The translations under genes and the position numbers were made by a program. Below, one piece after another: positions 1-12,864 of a stretch of DNA of 64,000 bases; positions within the stretch are counted from its first letter, which is position 1, and the number at the start of each line of letters is the position of its first letter. The notes under the pieces were generated by a model. It was not told the DNA's origin. It worked only from the letters and a program-made list of their open reading frames with translations, and searched no databases. The DNA is from Phlegmacium glaucopus (Eukaryota; Basidiomycota; Agaricomycetes; Agaricales; Cortinariaceae): assembly GCA_015039465.1 (NCBI GenBank), contig MU130299.1, forward strand, positions 577,942 through 641,941, written 5' to 3'.

Positions 1-142
1 TCCAAGGCTATTTGGAGGAGGTTTGAAGCAATAATCAGATTTTTCCCAAAACTGGAGGGTACAAGTTTGGTTTACAGCATTTAACCAAACAACCTCTTAC
101 CTTGACGCGACCGTGACTCTTTTTTCACACACACAACAGGCA

Positions 143-1324
143 ATGCTCAGTCGACATGCATGTCTGGCCTCCTTCTCCTCCCCACGACTCGTATTCTCAA
201 AACGCCCTCACTTGTTACATGCGTTGTCTCGACATCTCCCGGGCCATGCTTCAATAGCATTGCGCTGTAATCATAGTCTTTTAGTCTCAACATCTCCCAG
301 TCGACATAACGTTGACCTAGCAAATAATGCCCCCTATTCTGACCTTGGCCTTCGCTCTCAGCGGCCCCCAGATTCCTCACGTGATCCTAGACAAGAAACA
401 CCCGAAGTGCCAGACCAAGAGTGGGAAATCCGAACGGGTGGGCGAGACTCCTGCTAAATCGGCTATCTGACTTGAACTCAGAAACTACCCGACTCTCTAG
501 GTCGCGCTATCTTCGTTATACAGGAAACCTTACCTAATTTCTTTACATCCGGGCTTATCACTTCGATTGATAAAACCACCGGTTCTCCTCACCCTTCACC
601 TTCGACTTCTGATCCTACTGCAAACGCGAACTTCTTAGAACACTACATCATCGAGAATTTAGATGAATGTATCTACAGCCCCAGCATCCGATTGTCCTAC
701 ACACCACCTGTTGCGCTCCCTGCACCCTTTCCCAAGACATTGCATGTCGAAGGTATATAAACTCTACCGCTCGTTGACTTGGTGACATCAACTCACCAAC
801 CCTACCAATTAGGCTTCCAATTATATCTCGCCTCTGCCAGTTTCGTCAAACATACCATGAATGCGATCTACTCGGACCTCACCGTAAACATCACTAAGAT
901 GGTTGTCAACACGCCTAAGGGCCCCTTGCTTCCACCAGAACTAGACAATCGCGGGTACTCTACGAAGAAGCGAAGGATAAATAGAGAGAAAAGCATTCGT
1001 ATACGGCAAGTAGTCAATGGGGTCGGACGAGTCAGCGGCAAACCTGCAGAATGGGAAACGTCAGTTATCACTAGCCCCTGTCTTTTGTAACATCGAACTT
1101 ACACTTCGCTCAGTGAATCCACATATATATTCTCGCCAGTAACGGGGTTGATTCATGAGCATGTGGTGAACTCGATACATCCTGCACCTCATCAGGCGGT
1201 ATACGATTCCTTGCGGTTGAGTCTAGGGAAAGTGTTGGGCTTAGGATGGAGTGGAGGGGCTGGCTCAGGCTCTCCTAACGGCGCTGCATGTAAAGGCAAG
1301 ATCCTGAGTGAGAAGAGTAGCTAA
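143..1324 (+). CDS. Conserved mitochondrial-type protein, possibly C6orf136/DUF2358-like
   Basis: Four exons join in frame (143-437, 501-752, 813-1059, 1114-1324) to give 334 residues; all three introns are GT..AG and about 54-63 nt. The first ATG opens an N-terminus rich in Arg, Ser and Leu and nearly free of acidic residues for about 60 residues, as in a mitochondrial presequence. The body contains EWEIRTGRA, an IYSP..RLSYTPP block, HTMNAIYSDL and a C-terminal HVVNSIHPAPHQAV block. The general shape (helical start, a mid 'iYs' block, a late strand with 'H.v..I.P') recalls the NTF2-like C6orf136/DUF2358 family, but I assign that only tentatively. The function is unknown. It converges on the Utp22 gene, with 365 bp between the stops. 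Confidence 0.7.
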
Positions 1325-1689
1325 ATGACGAATAATGGTGCGCTCTAAGCTGTTCTTGTGGTCTTGCCCTGTCGTTCCGATTCCATCCGCTTAGGAGGTG
1401 GGGAAGAAAAAAAGTAAAGAAAAATTGTAGCAGTAGTTATGTCATGCAAATGTAGTAAGTAAATCCGTCCAAACCTTCGTCCTAATTCAATGGAAGGATA
1501 TTCGCCATGTTTCTTTTTGAAATTAGCAGGATACTTAATCAAACCTGAACGAAGCAATGCATAGCGTACAGGGCCCGCCTCATGTTCAACGGTAACAAAA
1601 CCATCCGACCTCTCCAATTTCATGAAAAAGTTTTATGTAATCCACGAGGAAAGAAAAAAGAAACATGATTCCATCGGGCATGAATGGTT

Positions 1690-4600
1690 TCAACTTTGAA
1701 TCGTGACCTTTCGTACAAGTCCAGCTCCAACTCGCTCAATTTCCGAAATGATGCCATCCTGGTTGAGAGTTACGAGAGCCTTGTCTTTAGCCTTGTCGTT
1801 TTCCTATAAAAAATATTTTAAATGAAAAACAACATGTGAAAGATAGACAAGGAATTACCTTTTTGACTGGTTGACTAGAGAAGCCACCAAGCACTCGGAA
1901 TGGTCGAGGCTCCTTCAGGGATGGGTCCCACACCACACCGAAACGATCACCACCAAATGGATCATAAAAAATCTTAAATGTATCAGCATACATTCGCTAA
2001 GGAAAAAAAGGAGGGGAGGTATCACGAAATCAACGATCAAAAATTAAAAGGCACAAGGGATTTAATCAATCACATACTTGCAAGTCGTCGAAAAGAAGCC
2101 ACGCAGGGTCGAATCCTGGAAGAACGGAGATGCCTTTCTGCTTAGGTTTATTAGCGTATTTTCCACGTTTTAAAAGCAAGTTGTTATCGGCATTGATGTT
2201 GTGGAAGTAGCGAGGCAGGACTGTCGGATCCAATTGGACAAGGAAATCGTAGTCGTCAGTTGGGTGCAAGAACATCACCTGAAAGAAGGGAGAGTTTTAG
2301 TACAATTTTTTTAAAGTGTTGTTGCTTCAAACCTTACTTTAATATCAATTTGGGCTTGTTCTAATGATTGTAAACAACTCCATGTCGCATTTGCTAGCGA
2401 GCGTACGCGGTGTGCCACTACGAGGTCAGGCCCATTACATGTCCAAACGCGTCCTTCTTTGTCGTGCTCAGTAGAAACCCTCCATACACCTTTATGTGTC
2501 ACATTGTTTACCGAAGGTGTAGAAGCATCAGAAGAGTTCGCAGGTCCATAAAGAGGAACTACTAGCCCGTCCTCCCACTTCCACTCTTTCAAGAATTGAA
2601 CAACAGCTGAGAATCCTCGTTCTTTACTACCAGGTACGAGATGTTGAGAAGTTTGTTCGGCGTCCATACCGGCGATCGAAGCTTGACCACCACCGCCTAC
2701 AAAAAAGGATGCGCATATAATTTCAACCACTTCTTCGCTGATGTGACTCCGGAGAAGCCAATGCGACGCAAGCCATCTCTTAACAAGACGAACAGTCCCA
2801 GAAAATGCAGAGTAGTGATGATAGAGCGCGGCAATAGCTCGATGATGCCGAGGCGCATGGATAAAACGTCGCAAATATATCTCCTTGGCTTCCAAAGCCT
2901 CAAAATACTCTGCTGATTTTTTGTTCGTCTTGTTTTTGACAACAATATGAGGAAGATTTCCGTTTCCTGAGATAATCCTATCGAGAAGGGTGACTTCGCG
3001 ATCATGCCAGATATGTGCTGAGAATGCCCATCCATCTGAAGTGATTATCTCAAGACAGGCTTTGTCGAGAATCTCGGATATATGCACTCCGTCTCTGACG
3101 ACTACAGTGGCCTTTAGACCGTCGACAGCGTCCATGAGTGCCGTTGCAAGACATTCGAAGAATGCTAGTTTGATGGCCTGAATCGCTTTCAAGTCATCAG
3201 GCCATTTGGACGACTTCTCAAACTCGATGATGAAGTCCATTGGCGCTAAATATCGGGCATTTTCAGGGAGTGAGGCAGCGAGGGTAACTGGGAGAGGCAC
3301 CGGGCTGAAAATACTGGTGTATCGAAGGGATTCAGAGGTAGGACTCAAGTTGAGAAGCGCCAGTGGAAGGTCATCGCCCAGTTTTTTGATAGCTTTCACT
3401 AAATTGTCATATGCTGTCAAAGCACCCTTGAAGCCAGTTGATATTTTCGAGGTTAGATATTCTTGGGAAATGGATTGAGGAAGTCGGAGCACGGAATCAA
3501 AAGAGGTCTGCCAAGTCTCCACATCGCCTTCGTCGATATTGAAGTGACGCTTGAGGAGATGGCGAATTATCATTGCAGGAACATGCGCCATTTCATCAGC
3601 CGTCGACACCTCCCAAACCACACTTTCCACAATTCGACCATCTTTGAAACGTCGTAGTTCAGATTTATCACCCCAAAAGTCACGGAATTGTTCAAGCGCA
3701 ACTTGATCTTGGTCGTCTGCTGCAGGTCCATGATCAACTAAATGGAATGCATGCTGCGGATTGTGAACGATTCCTATAAAAATCACATCAGGAGTTGATG
3801 GATGCGCCTGTGAAGTTGGACGGGAGGTCGATGAGGGATGAAGAACTGCTACAGCCCGAGATCTCTCTCCAAGACCTCGCCGAATGATTGATGTCAAGGA
3901 AGATAAAAGCGCATTTTGTGGAGATCCAAAATCAAGGGTGGCATGTATTGAAGATTGTCTTGGTTTGGCTGAAGACAAGTTGACACTGGTTCAAAAACGC
4001 CTAATAAGACAAAGGTTATTTTGTCACAAGGGGCAAATATGGACGAACCGGAGGATTACGTCAAAGCGGGTCACAAGATCCCGACTGTCTTTCAGAAATA
4101 CTCCTGTAAATGGGTCTCCAGAAAATGTAGTGTGGTTGAGTGATTCTAATGTTTTGGCCGCTTCATATCTCAACTGTGATCACTGTCAAAGTGATGCTCA
4201 ATATTTGGAATGTAGGTAAAAGCAACTAACCAGATCGAGTGAGCCAAGTGGTATACCTGCAAGAAGATTTGTTAAGGAAGAGGAATCGACAAAAACAGCC
4301 TCTCGATGCTCTGAGTATTCCTCGTGGGAAAACTAGGAATAACATGAGCATCTGCCAAGAAAATAACAGAGTACTGGGTCGTAGACTTACACGATGGCCA
4401 TCGGTCGTTTTTACAAAGACGTGTTCCTTCTCGAAGTCATGTTTGGCTAGAAGGATGTCATCGACTTAGCATTTAGACCATTCCCACAAGGATTCACATA
4501 CCTAGGAACTCCAATGCAGCCTTGAAGAGCTGGTATGAACTGACGCCTTTGCCAACGGCTTTCCTTTTATTGGCTTTCGTTGCGCCAGGTCGTGATTCTT

Positions 4601-6060
4601 CTCCAGTCAACAGCAAAGCCAACACCGACCACCACCAAGGTCCAGAACCTTCAAAACCTCTGACACACATCCTCGTTCCTTCACTGTAGCCCCGTTGGTT
4701 AGCCCATATGCGTAACAAAGCAAGTGCGTCTGCAAATGAAGCGCAATCCTTCTGTAAAGTGTGAACGGCTAAAAGTTGGGATTTTGGTGTAGAATTTCGC
4801 AGGATGGCATTGTTGTAAAGGGGCGTTGGTTTGTTGTTAGATGGGTGGATGTCAGTATTTGCGGTGTCACTGATGGCAGTTGTGCGGATATTGGAGTGCG
4901 ATGGAGATAGACGCTGGATGATGATAGGCGAAGTAGACGACAGGACAGGTAAAATGCAAATTTTTGCATTGAGCTTTGTGAAATCAGTTTGAGAATCATC
5001 TGAAAAAGTAAGTCACTTGAGTTTTCAGAGCAAATAATAGATAGAAATGAACAAAAAAAACATACTATTTCTTGGTGTGAGGACAAGCTTGGTTAACCGA
5101 GGATCACCAAGCCAAGACTCATATGAAACGTCTACATCGAGTTTTGACTTTGGATTTTGAATGGCTGCTGCAATAGTGGCAAGATAGAAGGAACGCTTGT
5201 GGAAAAAACGACCATTGAGATAATCCTTCTCTTGAAACAAATTCTGTCATAATGGTCGGGCATCACTATTAGAGGCAAAAGACAGGAAAAGGTCGACCAA
5301 AACGCACGTCGGGCATCTCAATAGCAAGGTCCACTCCCAATTTTTGATCATCCTTAGGTTTGACGCTGACCTTATTGGCCCAGCTCCCAACGAGAATGAT
5401 GTCACTCGGAGGATCAAAAGCAACTTTCCAGTTTGTGTCCTCTGTGGGGAGTGGTAGAGAATATGGGACCGCAACACCCTTTTTTAATAGTTTACGAGCA
5501 CCCTCTAATGGATGTTGTGGGGTCGTCGATGGAATACCCATAATAAATGAGTGTAAGGTGAAGAGAAAACGTTCGAGAGGTGGCACTCTTGAGGGTTTTG
5601 GTCGAACATTAGGCAGCAAGGCATCAATCTGAGAAGAGTAATATAAGCATTGGAACGAGGACTGTCGATAATGACTAATTCACACCTGGAGTTTGAAAGA
5701 GCTTGATTTGAACAAGTCTGTTGCATCCTTGATAGCTCGCAACTCTTGTCCAGTTGGCGGCTTCTTCGGTTTTGTTCCTGTTCGATGCTCGTAGGTTGCT
5801 GCTGCTGCCTGTTCACCACCGATTCCTCCCCATGCCTCTTCATGCTGATCATCTTTGTGTGTCAGGTCATCATCTGAATCAGACTGGTCGTCTCGATCTA
5901 TATCTATTGAAGAAGCTTCATTATTGATGTCCTCTGAAGGGTCTTGAAGTTTTTGTGTCTGTCAGGAAGTTGTTTATTACACCTGTTATCCTCTCTTCAA
6001 TTAGCATACCTTTCGTGGGCCAGACTTTTCTGTCCTCTTTCGCTTCAGACTTTGAACCAT
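1690..6060 (-). CDS. utp22: U3 snoRNP / SSU processome protein Utp22 (NOL6, Nrap family)
   Basis: Multi-exon minus-strand gene. It starts at the ATG at 6060 (MVQSLKRKRTEKSG, a basic nucleolar-type start followed by an acidic stretch) and ends at the TGA at 1690-1692 after ISEIERVGAGLVRKVTIQS. The largest exon (2311-3978) carries the Nrap-type repeated nucleotidyltransferase-fold domains. LLRIWANQRGY near 4690 and the VILVGSWANKVSVK stretch near 5390 are typical Utp22 blocks. In yeast Utp22 works with Rrp7 and the UtpC complex in early 18S pre-rRNA processing in the nucleolus. The total length, about 1.1-1.2 kaa after splicing, matches the family. All frame changes that I checked coincide with small introns, so the gene appears intact. 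Confidence 0.9.
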
Positions 6061-6415
6061 GTCCGTTCTGCCAAAACGATGGTCAGAGGTTGCGGGTGAT
6101 GGTCAGGGAAGTCGTAAAATTTGCACAGCCACGGATAATTTCGATCAGTCAAGAATCACTCCGCATGGAAGGTGGTCTCCCCAAGGCTCAGGTTTGTAAA
6201 ATGACCTTGAGAGTGCGCACTTGGAACACTATTTAAAAGGAGTGCAGTTTTTGCATATATTACAAATTAGCAAAGCGTCTGTCGACGTACATAGAAGTCC
6301 AACGATAGATATACATTACAAGATAGATGGCTAAAAAAAGGGAAAAACCACTCCCAACAATATATCTTACAGAATATTTCGCATATAGTTTGCAATGGCG
6401 AGGCGAAGGGGGCAT
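6061..6415. other. Intergenic region between Utp22 start and P450 end
   Basis: About 350 bp holding the Utp22 5' flank and the P450 3' flank. I see no ORF that continues across plausible splice sites, and no clear repeat or TATA box. Confidence 0.5.
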
Positions 6416-8809
6416 TCAAGAGAACTCCGTTTGTTCAATCAAAAAACTTGCAAAATCTCCTCTTGGTTTCATCGAAAACTTGAATGGCAAAGGATGGCTA
6501 AAAAAAACGAACGAGGTCAGAAACTACATCGTGAAACAAGCAAAGAACGTACGAGATCATCCCAGCCGAGAAAGCAGGTGTAACCTTGATAGGTCTTCCC
6601 AATCCATCAAATGCAGTACCAATATCGAAAACGCTCAACATGCAAGCAATGGAGATCCACACTTGTGCTTCGGCCATATAACGACCAGGACAGATCCTAC
6701 GTCCATACCCAAAAGTAACGGAGAGTGGGTCCATTGAGGAGAGATGTTGACTATCGTTTTCGCCCATGAATCTGTCTGGATTAAATCGGCTTGGGTCGGG
6801 ATAAGTATTTGGGTCGTGAAGGATTCCCCTGTGGACCGTTGTTCCTCGCCTGAGCCCACTTTTTGACGCGAAGGAAAGAGATGATCAACGTACCAAGAAT
6901 TCCCGACGATCATAGTCCCAGCAGGGATAAAGTAACCGTTAATCTCATCATGATGAGTGGCCATATGAGGAAGTCCTATAACAATTTTTGCTTTAATACA
7001 ACCAAAATCCCATTTAAGATATGTGCCAACCAACCAAGGGGAGCGACGGGGTTCCATCTAAAATCAGTAGTAGGCTTTTCAGTCCGTACCGAAGAGGGGG
7101 ACAAAGTTTGGAAATCAAACCCTTACCGAAGAACTTCCTTGAGAATAGCGTTTATATATGGTAGAGACTGTCGATCGCTAAACTCTGGAAGCCTATCGCG
7201 ACCAACTACACTGTCCAATTCCTTTTGAGCCTTGACTTGCACCTCTGGATGGGTGACAATAGCGAGGACAAATGTTGCTAATGTAGATACAGTCTATCGT
7301 CAAAAGCACAAGATATGAGGTCAAACGTGCGATAGTGCTTAGGAATCTTGACGACTTACACTTTCGGCTCCAGCTGTTGACGGAGATAGGGATCAGCTCC
7401 ATCGTCAACCTGATAAGCATAGCATATTTACCAGCGTAAGCCATGCCAGCGCAATTCTTGATGATCTCCACTTCATCATTGATAGTCTGCTTTGTCTCAA
7501 GTTCACTAAGCAGGTTAGCAACAAATGACGGTTCTGCCTTCCCCTCTTTCTGTCAATTCAATGAGTCAAAAGTCAGTCAAAAAAAAAAGAGGTTATCATA
7601 CGAAATTCTTGACGGCAGTTGCGAAGGGAGCATCCTTCATCTCCATTACGGCTTTACGCCATTCACGAGCTTTTCTTTGAAATGATGCGCCAGGAACCCA
7701 TTCACTGGTAAAACCCCATGATGTGTAGACTATCAAGAAGAGAATAGAAGAAAACCGTACGGCACATGCTTAACTGATCCGAAAAAGCAAAAAGGCAAAA
7801 TCAGAAAACCGCAAAATAAATAAATGCCCAGCTGAACAAGAAAAAAACATACGAATAGGGATAAAATCAACAAAAAAGGCGCCAGGACTGGCAGCCTTGC
7901 CCATTCCGTCCATTGCTATCTCCGCGACAGCGATATGGTGGTCATCCTTGGGAGCAATAGTTATTCCATATGAGATACCCATTATGACGGCGGCGGCATT
8001 GCTACACAGAGGTAAAAAGGCAATCGGTAACCACCACCCCTTTGTAAGCTTCTATTTGCTACTTACTGGCGTAAATGGTAAACGAGGTCATCTGGAGTTT
8101 GAAGAAGCCGGCGAAGCAATGCATGAGCTTCTCGCCTTTGGATCGGCCAGTAGACAGGAGCTACAGATTGTTGAAATTGACGATGGAACATACGACGATG
8201 AGCCTTCCAACGATCGCCTTGTTATTTGGAGAGTAGTTAGTTTAAAAGAATGGCTCAAGCCACGAATATTATGGCTCACCGTATCGCATATGGCCAAAAC
8301 TGAAATCCCAGCCCATTCTTGGGGAAAGATGTGAATAAATCTGGAAAGAAACTTTGTGATGGGAAGACATACAGCTCGTTGCTCATGACTGACTCATTGC
8401 GATCCGAAAAATTGACAGAACGTTTCTCGAATAACTCATTGGCCATCTGGAATGTGTTTACGAATAGGACGTTCTTCCCGAGTACACTAAGAAAGACCAA
8501 ATCTCCTGTTTAGAGTTGTGAGTATAACGGATGTTCTAAAGGCACTCTTAATAGAACGTAAGACTCGCCATATTGTTTGGCCAGATGTTGATAAGCAGAC
8601 GATTGGTTGTCAGGTGCTACATCAAAGATGTTTCCGACAATAGGAAGAGGCTTGGGTCCAGGTGGGTATGGGAGGTTTCGAGGATTGGCAAGTTTGTGAA
8701 TGCGTCGTCTTCGAATTAATTCCACACCAAGTAAAAAAAAGAGGCCAATAGCAAGGAAAGCAGATAAATGATGAGCGGTGCAAAAGTCGGCTAGAACAGA
8801 TGCTGCCAT
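6416..8809 (-). CDS. Cytochrome P450 monooxygenase
   Basis: The ATG at 8809 opens a hydrophobic ER anchor (MAASVLAD...[15 protein letters not shown]) followed by RRRR and the proline-rich hinge [15 protein letters not shown]. Spliced blocks then read [20 protein letters not shown] (helix C, WxxxR), KEVLRWNP (ExxR of helix K), [16 protein letters not shown] (PERF-like) and the heme loop [11 protein letters not shown] with its Cys ligand. The C-terminus [13 protein letters not shown] is typical of fungal microsomal P450s and ends at the TGA at 6416-6418. The length is about 500 residues, normal for the family. The first intron appears to be GC-AG (8506-8568). The substrate cannot be inferred, and no other biosynthetic genes surround it. 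Confidence 0.92.
8506..8568 (-). other. Non-canonical GC-AG intron in the P450 gene
   Basis: With a GC donor (exon ..TATG, intron GCGAGT) and the acceptor AACAG, the exons join as [11 protein letters not shown], the expected P450 sequence after helix A. The only nearby GT donors, at GTTCTA and GTGCCT, put the next exon out of frame or run into a stop. The assignment rests on reading frame and family conservation. Confidence 0.65.
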
Positions 8810-9488
8810 GGTAGTGGGTAAGCAAAATCCAAAGCGAAGGGCGGCATTCACGCGAAGCCCTTCAGACGGGCTTTTATAACAAAATCCTACCCTCAGCATG
8901 GTCATGATATTTCCATAAGGTAGAAGGCTAATCATTGTGGCTTTCCGAGCTAATGTCTTTTCGTCAAAACCTTGCATCCGTTCTTCGGCGCAAACCGAGA
9001 GAGATCCGACACGACAAAAATGCGTGCCTATCTATGACCATAGTCTCCTCATGGCTAAGTACGGCACGCCATGTGCGGCATCCTGCCCGTCCAGTGAATT
9101 TCGGTTCACTTGACAGTCTACATTTTTAGAAGAACAGTTTGAGAACAGTGTGCAGGACGCCAAGTGGAGATGTTTTAGCGGAGATAATAAGGTGACCGAA
9201 AAAAATGACGATTGACTTAAAATATTCCTCATCAATCTTCATGGAATGGAAGAGGGTGTGAGGTGTATGATCTCGGAAAGCGTGGGATGGATGAAGCCTG
9301 CAAGCATCAAATTGCACATCGTATATCGGAAGCCTATATCTTTGATAAATTCAAAACATGTTGGAGAAAGACGCACACCTTTTTTTCGCTACATGTTGCC
9401 GTCCTACTTCTAAATTAACCACGCCCCTTGCTGTATTCAATCGTTTTGATATTTGAAATTTATTCAATGGAGTCACGGTCTTCTTCAT
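8810..9488. other. P450 upstream region, no gene seen
   Basis: About 680 bp with only short ORFs that have no composition or splice support. It presumably contains the P450 promoter. No clear regulatory motif could be assigned. Confidence 0.4.
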
Positions 9489-9746
9489 TCATGGCAGTTC
9501 TATCTCTTTAAATGAGCGAAAAAAAGGGACGTGTAAGAAACGGAATGGGCGTACGTGAAGTAAAACATACCGAATCCATGAAGAAAGCATAATTGTCAGT
9601 GGCCGCAGGGACGTTATATATTTCCTCTCTGCTAGGCTTGTTTCAGTTAAGATGATGATTGGGAAACGTACCCCGTAACAATAATGTTATTCAGTGCAAT
9701 ACTCACGCCAGGTTAATTCATCAAAGTTAGGAGGTGGATTTGGCAT
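9489..9746 (-). CDS. Possible tiny spliced protein (~40 aa), unrecognised
   Basis: The ATG at 9746 gives MPNPPPNFDELTW. A GT..AG intron then leads to SREEIYNVPAATDNY and FFMDS, and a second intron leads to a stop near 9489. Both introns have good donors (GTGAGT, GTATGT) and pyrimidine-rich or T-rich acceptors, unusual for random sequence this short. The last acceptor is ambiguous: two AGs in a row give an ending of either SR or SIELP. I do not recognise the protein. It could be a conserved micro-protein or a chance run. Confidence 0.35.
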
Positions 9747-10265
9747 GAGTCATGGCGGTTGAACTATGTAAGCACTCCACACAATTAAAAACACAAGACA
9801 AGAAGCTATACTCATTCTGGGGCTAGACAGTTTAAGCTAGACTTTATCAGGACTCCCTTATCAAGAGGATCTTCAAGGATGGGCGCCCATTCTTGAAGAT
9901 TCTCTGAATGGCGTGAAATCTGCTGACAGTTATCTGTAGGCCGCTCATGAAAGTTTGCTTGTCGACTGTCTGGTGTTTTCCGAGTGGGCGAGGGCAGGCG
10001 AGGTGAGCTGATCACGTAATGTTCTCTGTCTTCTTCCAGTCAACAAGCTGGAAGCGCGGTTGGCTTGAAGCACCTCCCCAGAACAATCTGCTCCTCCGTC
10101 AGACAGCGTTTTGCATCGTTGTCACTATAATATAAAGGCCTATCTAAAACAAAAGTATTACTGATATGTTGAATGCCTCTAGAAGCACGCCGGTCCACAA
10201 AAAGGCTGCGATGGTTAGAACTTAGAAACTAAAGAGGAATAGGTAAGGAGTCACGTTACGACCAA
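9747..10265. other. Intergenic, no gene seen
   Basis: About 520 bp downstream of the AIG1-type GTPase gene. A 67-residue open frame at 9812-10015 has no recognisable features or splice partners and is not called. Confidence 0.4.
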
Positions 10266-12629
10266 TTACACTGACCTAAACAAGGAAGATCTGTGAATCA
10301 TTCGTAACAACCGTTTCCCAAGGGGAACCTTCAACCTCCGCATCTCGCTTACCGTTGCGTCCAGCTGCGTCTTTAACCTCTGATACTCTTCCTTCAACAG
10401 CGGTAAAGATGTCTGGAACTCGGTGGAGTGCTTCATAGCATTCCGTATTCGCTCAAGAACCGCCTGGCGCTTTTTGACAAGATCCTCCAACTCCGTACAG
10501 AGTCTCAGTGCAGAGGACGTTTCAGGAAGCTTGGTGCGCATATCCACTAACTCTTGCTGAAGGAGAAGTGAGCTCTTGGCATTGGCTGCGTCAATCAAAG
10601 GCTCGATAACCTCAAGAGCGGATTCACGAGTCCGCAAAAATCGGCTGATCGTGGAGCCGCGGTCGAACATCGATCGCCAGTTCTTCGACTTCAGAACATT
10701 TTCTCTTAAGCGACCTGTTTCTTCATCAACCTCGTTCCACCACGTCGTTGTCAATATGATATTGTGGAGTGCATTCTTTCCACAAAGTTCCTCGAACAAG
10801 CGTAAATTCTTTAAAGGCGTACCAGCCATTCGGTTATCGGTTATCTGGTGGAGGTAGAGAAGACCGCTCAGTAATATCTCTTTCTCATATCTGCGATGGA
10901 AATGTGAGACCAGTTCATTCGATTGAGATTTAAGAGACATACGTATTTTTTAGCCAATCAGCCACCATTCTGAGGATATCAACATCGGATTTCTTTGTGT
11001 CATCGAATCCTGGAGTATCAACGAAAATGACGTCGCAGTCAGCCAATTCTGGGACGGACAGCTTGAAAGTGTTGATCTTGCTTGTGCAAGACTGCAAGTT
11101 GTGACCCACGCCGGTGTCGAGGCCAGTGGCAAGTTTAATGAACTATGACTGATATAGGCCATTGTACCTGTGACGAATATGCCGAAATACGCACTGTGCT
11201 CTTGCCAGAACCAGTTGGGCCCATGACCCTAGAAGTTTTGGAAATCAATAAATACAACAGAATGGCATCAAGAAGCGACTGACGCAATGATCACATCGTC
11301 TTGCGACAGCTTCGCTATTGTCTCCTTCAAAGAAGCGAAAGGAATTTTCTTCTCAAACACTGAAAGTTATTGAGGTATAAATAAGTCATAGATACTAAGC
11401 TTACCTTTGGGTTTACAGACGGCTTTCCGTAATTCCTGTATAATGAAAGGCTTTACATGTCAGGCGATGGACAGTTGCTTTGAGCATACGCACATTTTTA
11501 GGCTAGTCAGAGGATTGATAAGTCTAGTCTTCGACTCTGAAGGCTTGAAGGACTGCTGAGAAAGAGATAGCTCAGAACCAGGACCGTCTGACTTTATAGG
11601 TACGTCTTGAGGCTTGACTTCCCGAGGCTCGATCTCTTCCTTCTCTCGATGCTTTGAAATGCATATGTATGGTCTCAAGCTGTGGTCTCAAACTCAAACT
11701 CACATTTGTTTTTTCGGATAGATTTGTTTTTGTGCTGCATAATCTATGTCAATCGATATGAACTCAATGCGACCTATGAAACGCTTACGGGTGTTGGCCA
11801 GGCATATTGCAATGGACCCGCCGCGCTATAGGCTCGCCTTGGTCATGTGTGTATCTCTCAGGCTTGATGTCTTGAGGTTTAGTAATGAGTTGACTCAGTT
11901 GAGCGGTTTCTTCGCTAGATCTGATTTCTTGAAGCAGACTTTCTTGAGTTTTCTAAAATATATATTATACATGTCAAGGTTTGATATGATTTAAAGCTAA
12001 CAATGGATGAAGGAAGCATGAATTTACCTGTAGTTTCATGAGCTCGTCGATACGCGACGACTGCGTACATCGTTCTTGTTTAAGGCGAACAAAATGTTCC
12101 TCCCGGTTCCGCGACTCGTTCTTCCATTGCCTGACTTCCCGCTGGAGTTCGGCAATCGTTTCACCTTGCGACTTTGCTTGGTGCGCAATCTGTGACGAAA
12201 AATTAGTCCCCGTTCACGACATGTCAAGGACCATCACATACTATTATTTCTACTTGTGCCAGCTATATGAAGCCCCAGTCCTCGGTCAGACAGACATGTC
12301 AACGTGTAGGAAGAGGGTAGATTTACAGCAGCCTTAGCGTCAGCAGCCTCTTGTTTCCATCTTTGAGCTTCTAGAGTGGCCGCATACAGTTCTCTAACAA
12401 GTTTATCGCGCTCGGCTCTGACTTCCCGTGTCTCTTCCCTGGCTCGTCGGGTTTCTGATGCAGCACGAAGTACTTCTATGCGTGATTGAGACTCGATCTC
12501 GGTGAACTGTTGATGTTAAAAACATTTCTTTAGTTTACCCGATTTCAAACTTACAGCATTATGTGCGGCTTTGGAGAATTGAGCAAGGGAGTCCGCCAAT
12601 ATCGCCGGTGGATTTTTCGTGCTTGTCAT
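10266..12629 (-). CDS. AIG1/septin-type P-loop GTPase with N-terminal coiled coil
   Basis: Starts at the ATG at 12629 (MTSTKNPPAILADSLAQF) and ends at the TAA at 10266-10268. The N-terminal third is a charged coiled coil (RRAREETREVRAERDKLV and RIDELMKLQ regions). A low-complexity linker follows, then a G domain: Walker A GPTGSGKST (~11210-11230), switch II DTPGFDDT (~11000) and a G4-like ILTTTWW (~10750). The C-terminal part is helical, with DLVKKRQAVLERIRNAMKH. This architecture is common in agaricomycetes, where AIG1-like GTPases are expanded and mostly uncharacterised; roles in membrane or stress responses are inferred from plant and animal relatives. Its start lies about 45 bp from the palindrome cluster that precedes the helicase element. 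Confidence 0.8.
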
Positions 12630-12671
12630 CTGGGAAGGAGCTGTATGTGGTGTGCAGTGTTGTCGAAGCCA

Positions 12672-12864
12672 GTGGATATCCACATGGCATCCACGAAATC
12701 CACAAATCGTGGATGCGTACACACCAGTGGTGTTGCCGTATCACCTTGCTGTTACAGCAAGGTCTAAATTACACCATAAAACAAATAAGATACGATGTTG
12801 TCTAGACCGGTGACCGTCTGTATATGAATTTGTCGAAGATGAACCTGTCGATATACAGACCGGT
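12672..12864. repeat. Cluster of palindromes/hairpins left of the RecQ gene
   Basis: Perfect palindrome gtggatatccac at 12672-12683. Ten-bp arms gcatccacga / tcgtggatgc at 12687-12696 and 12707-12716. Ten-bp arms accttgctgt / acagcaaggt with a single-base loop at 12743-12763. An imperfect inverted repeat at 12813-12825 / 12851-12864 (accgtctgtatat against accggtctgtatat). Four strong inverted repeats in under 200 bp exceeds what I see in ordinary intergenic DNA here. Confidence 0.7.

Noticed and set aside
1345..1623. 92-codon minus-strand frame
   Set aside because: Lies in the 3' flank of Utp22 with no splice link or recognisable motif.
2641..3657. Plus-strand frames over Utp22 exons
   Set aside because: Shadow frames of the clear minus-strand coding sequence.
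7897..8334. 145-codon plus-strand frame
   Set aside because: Antisense to P450 exons and introns.
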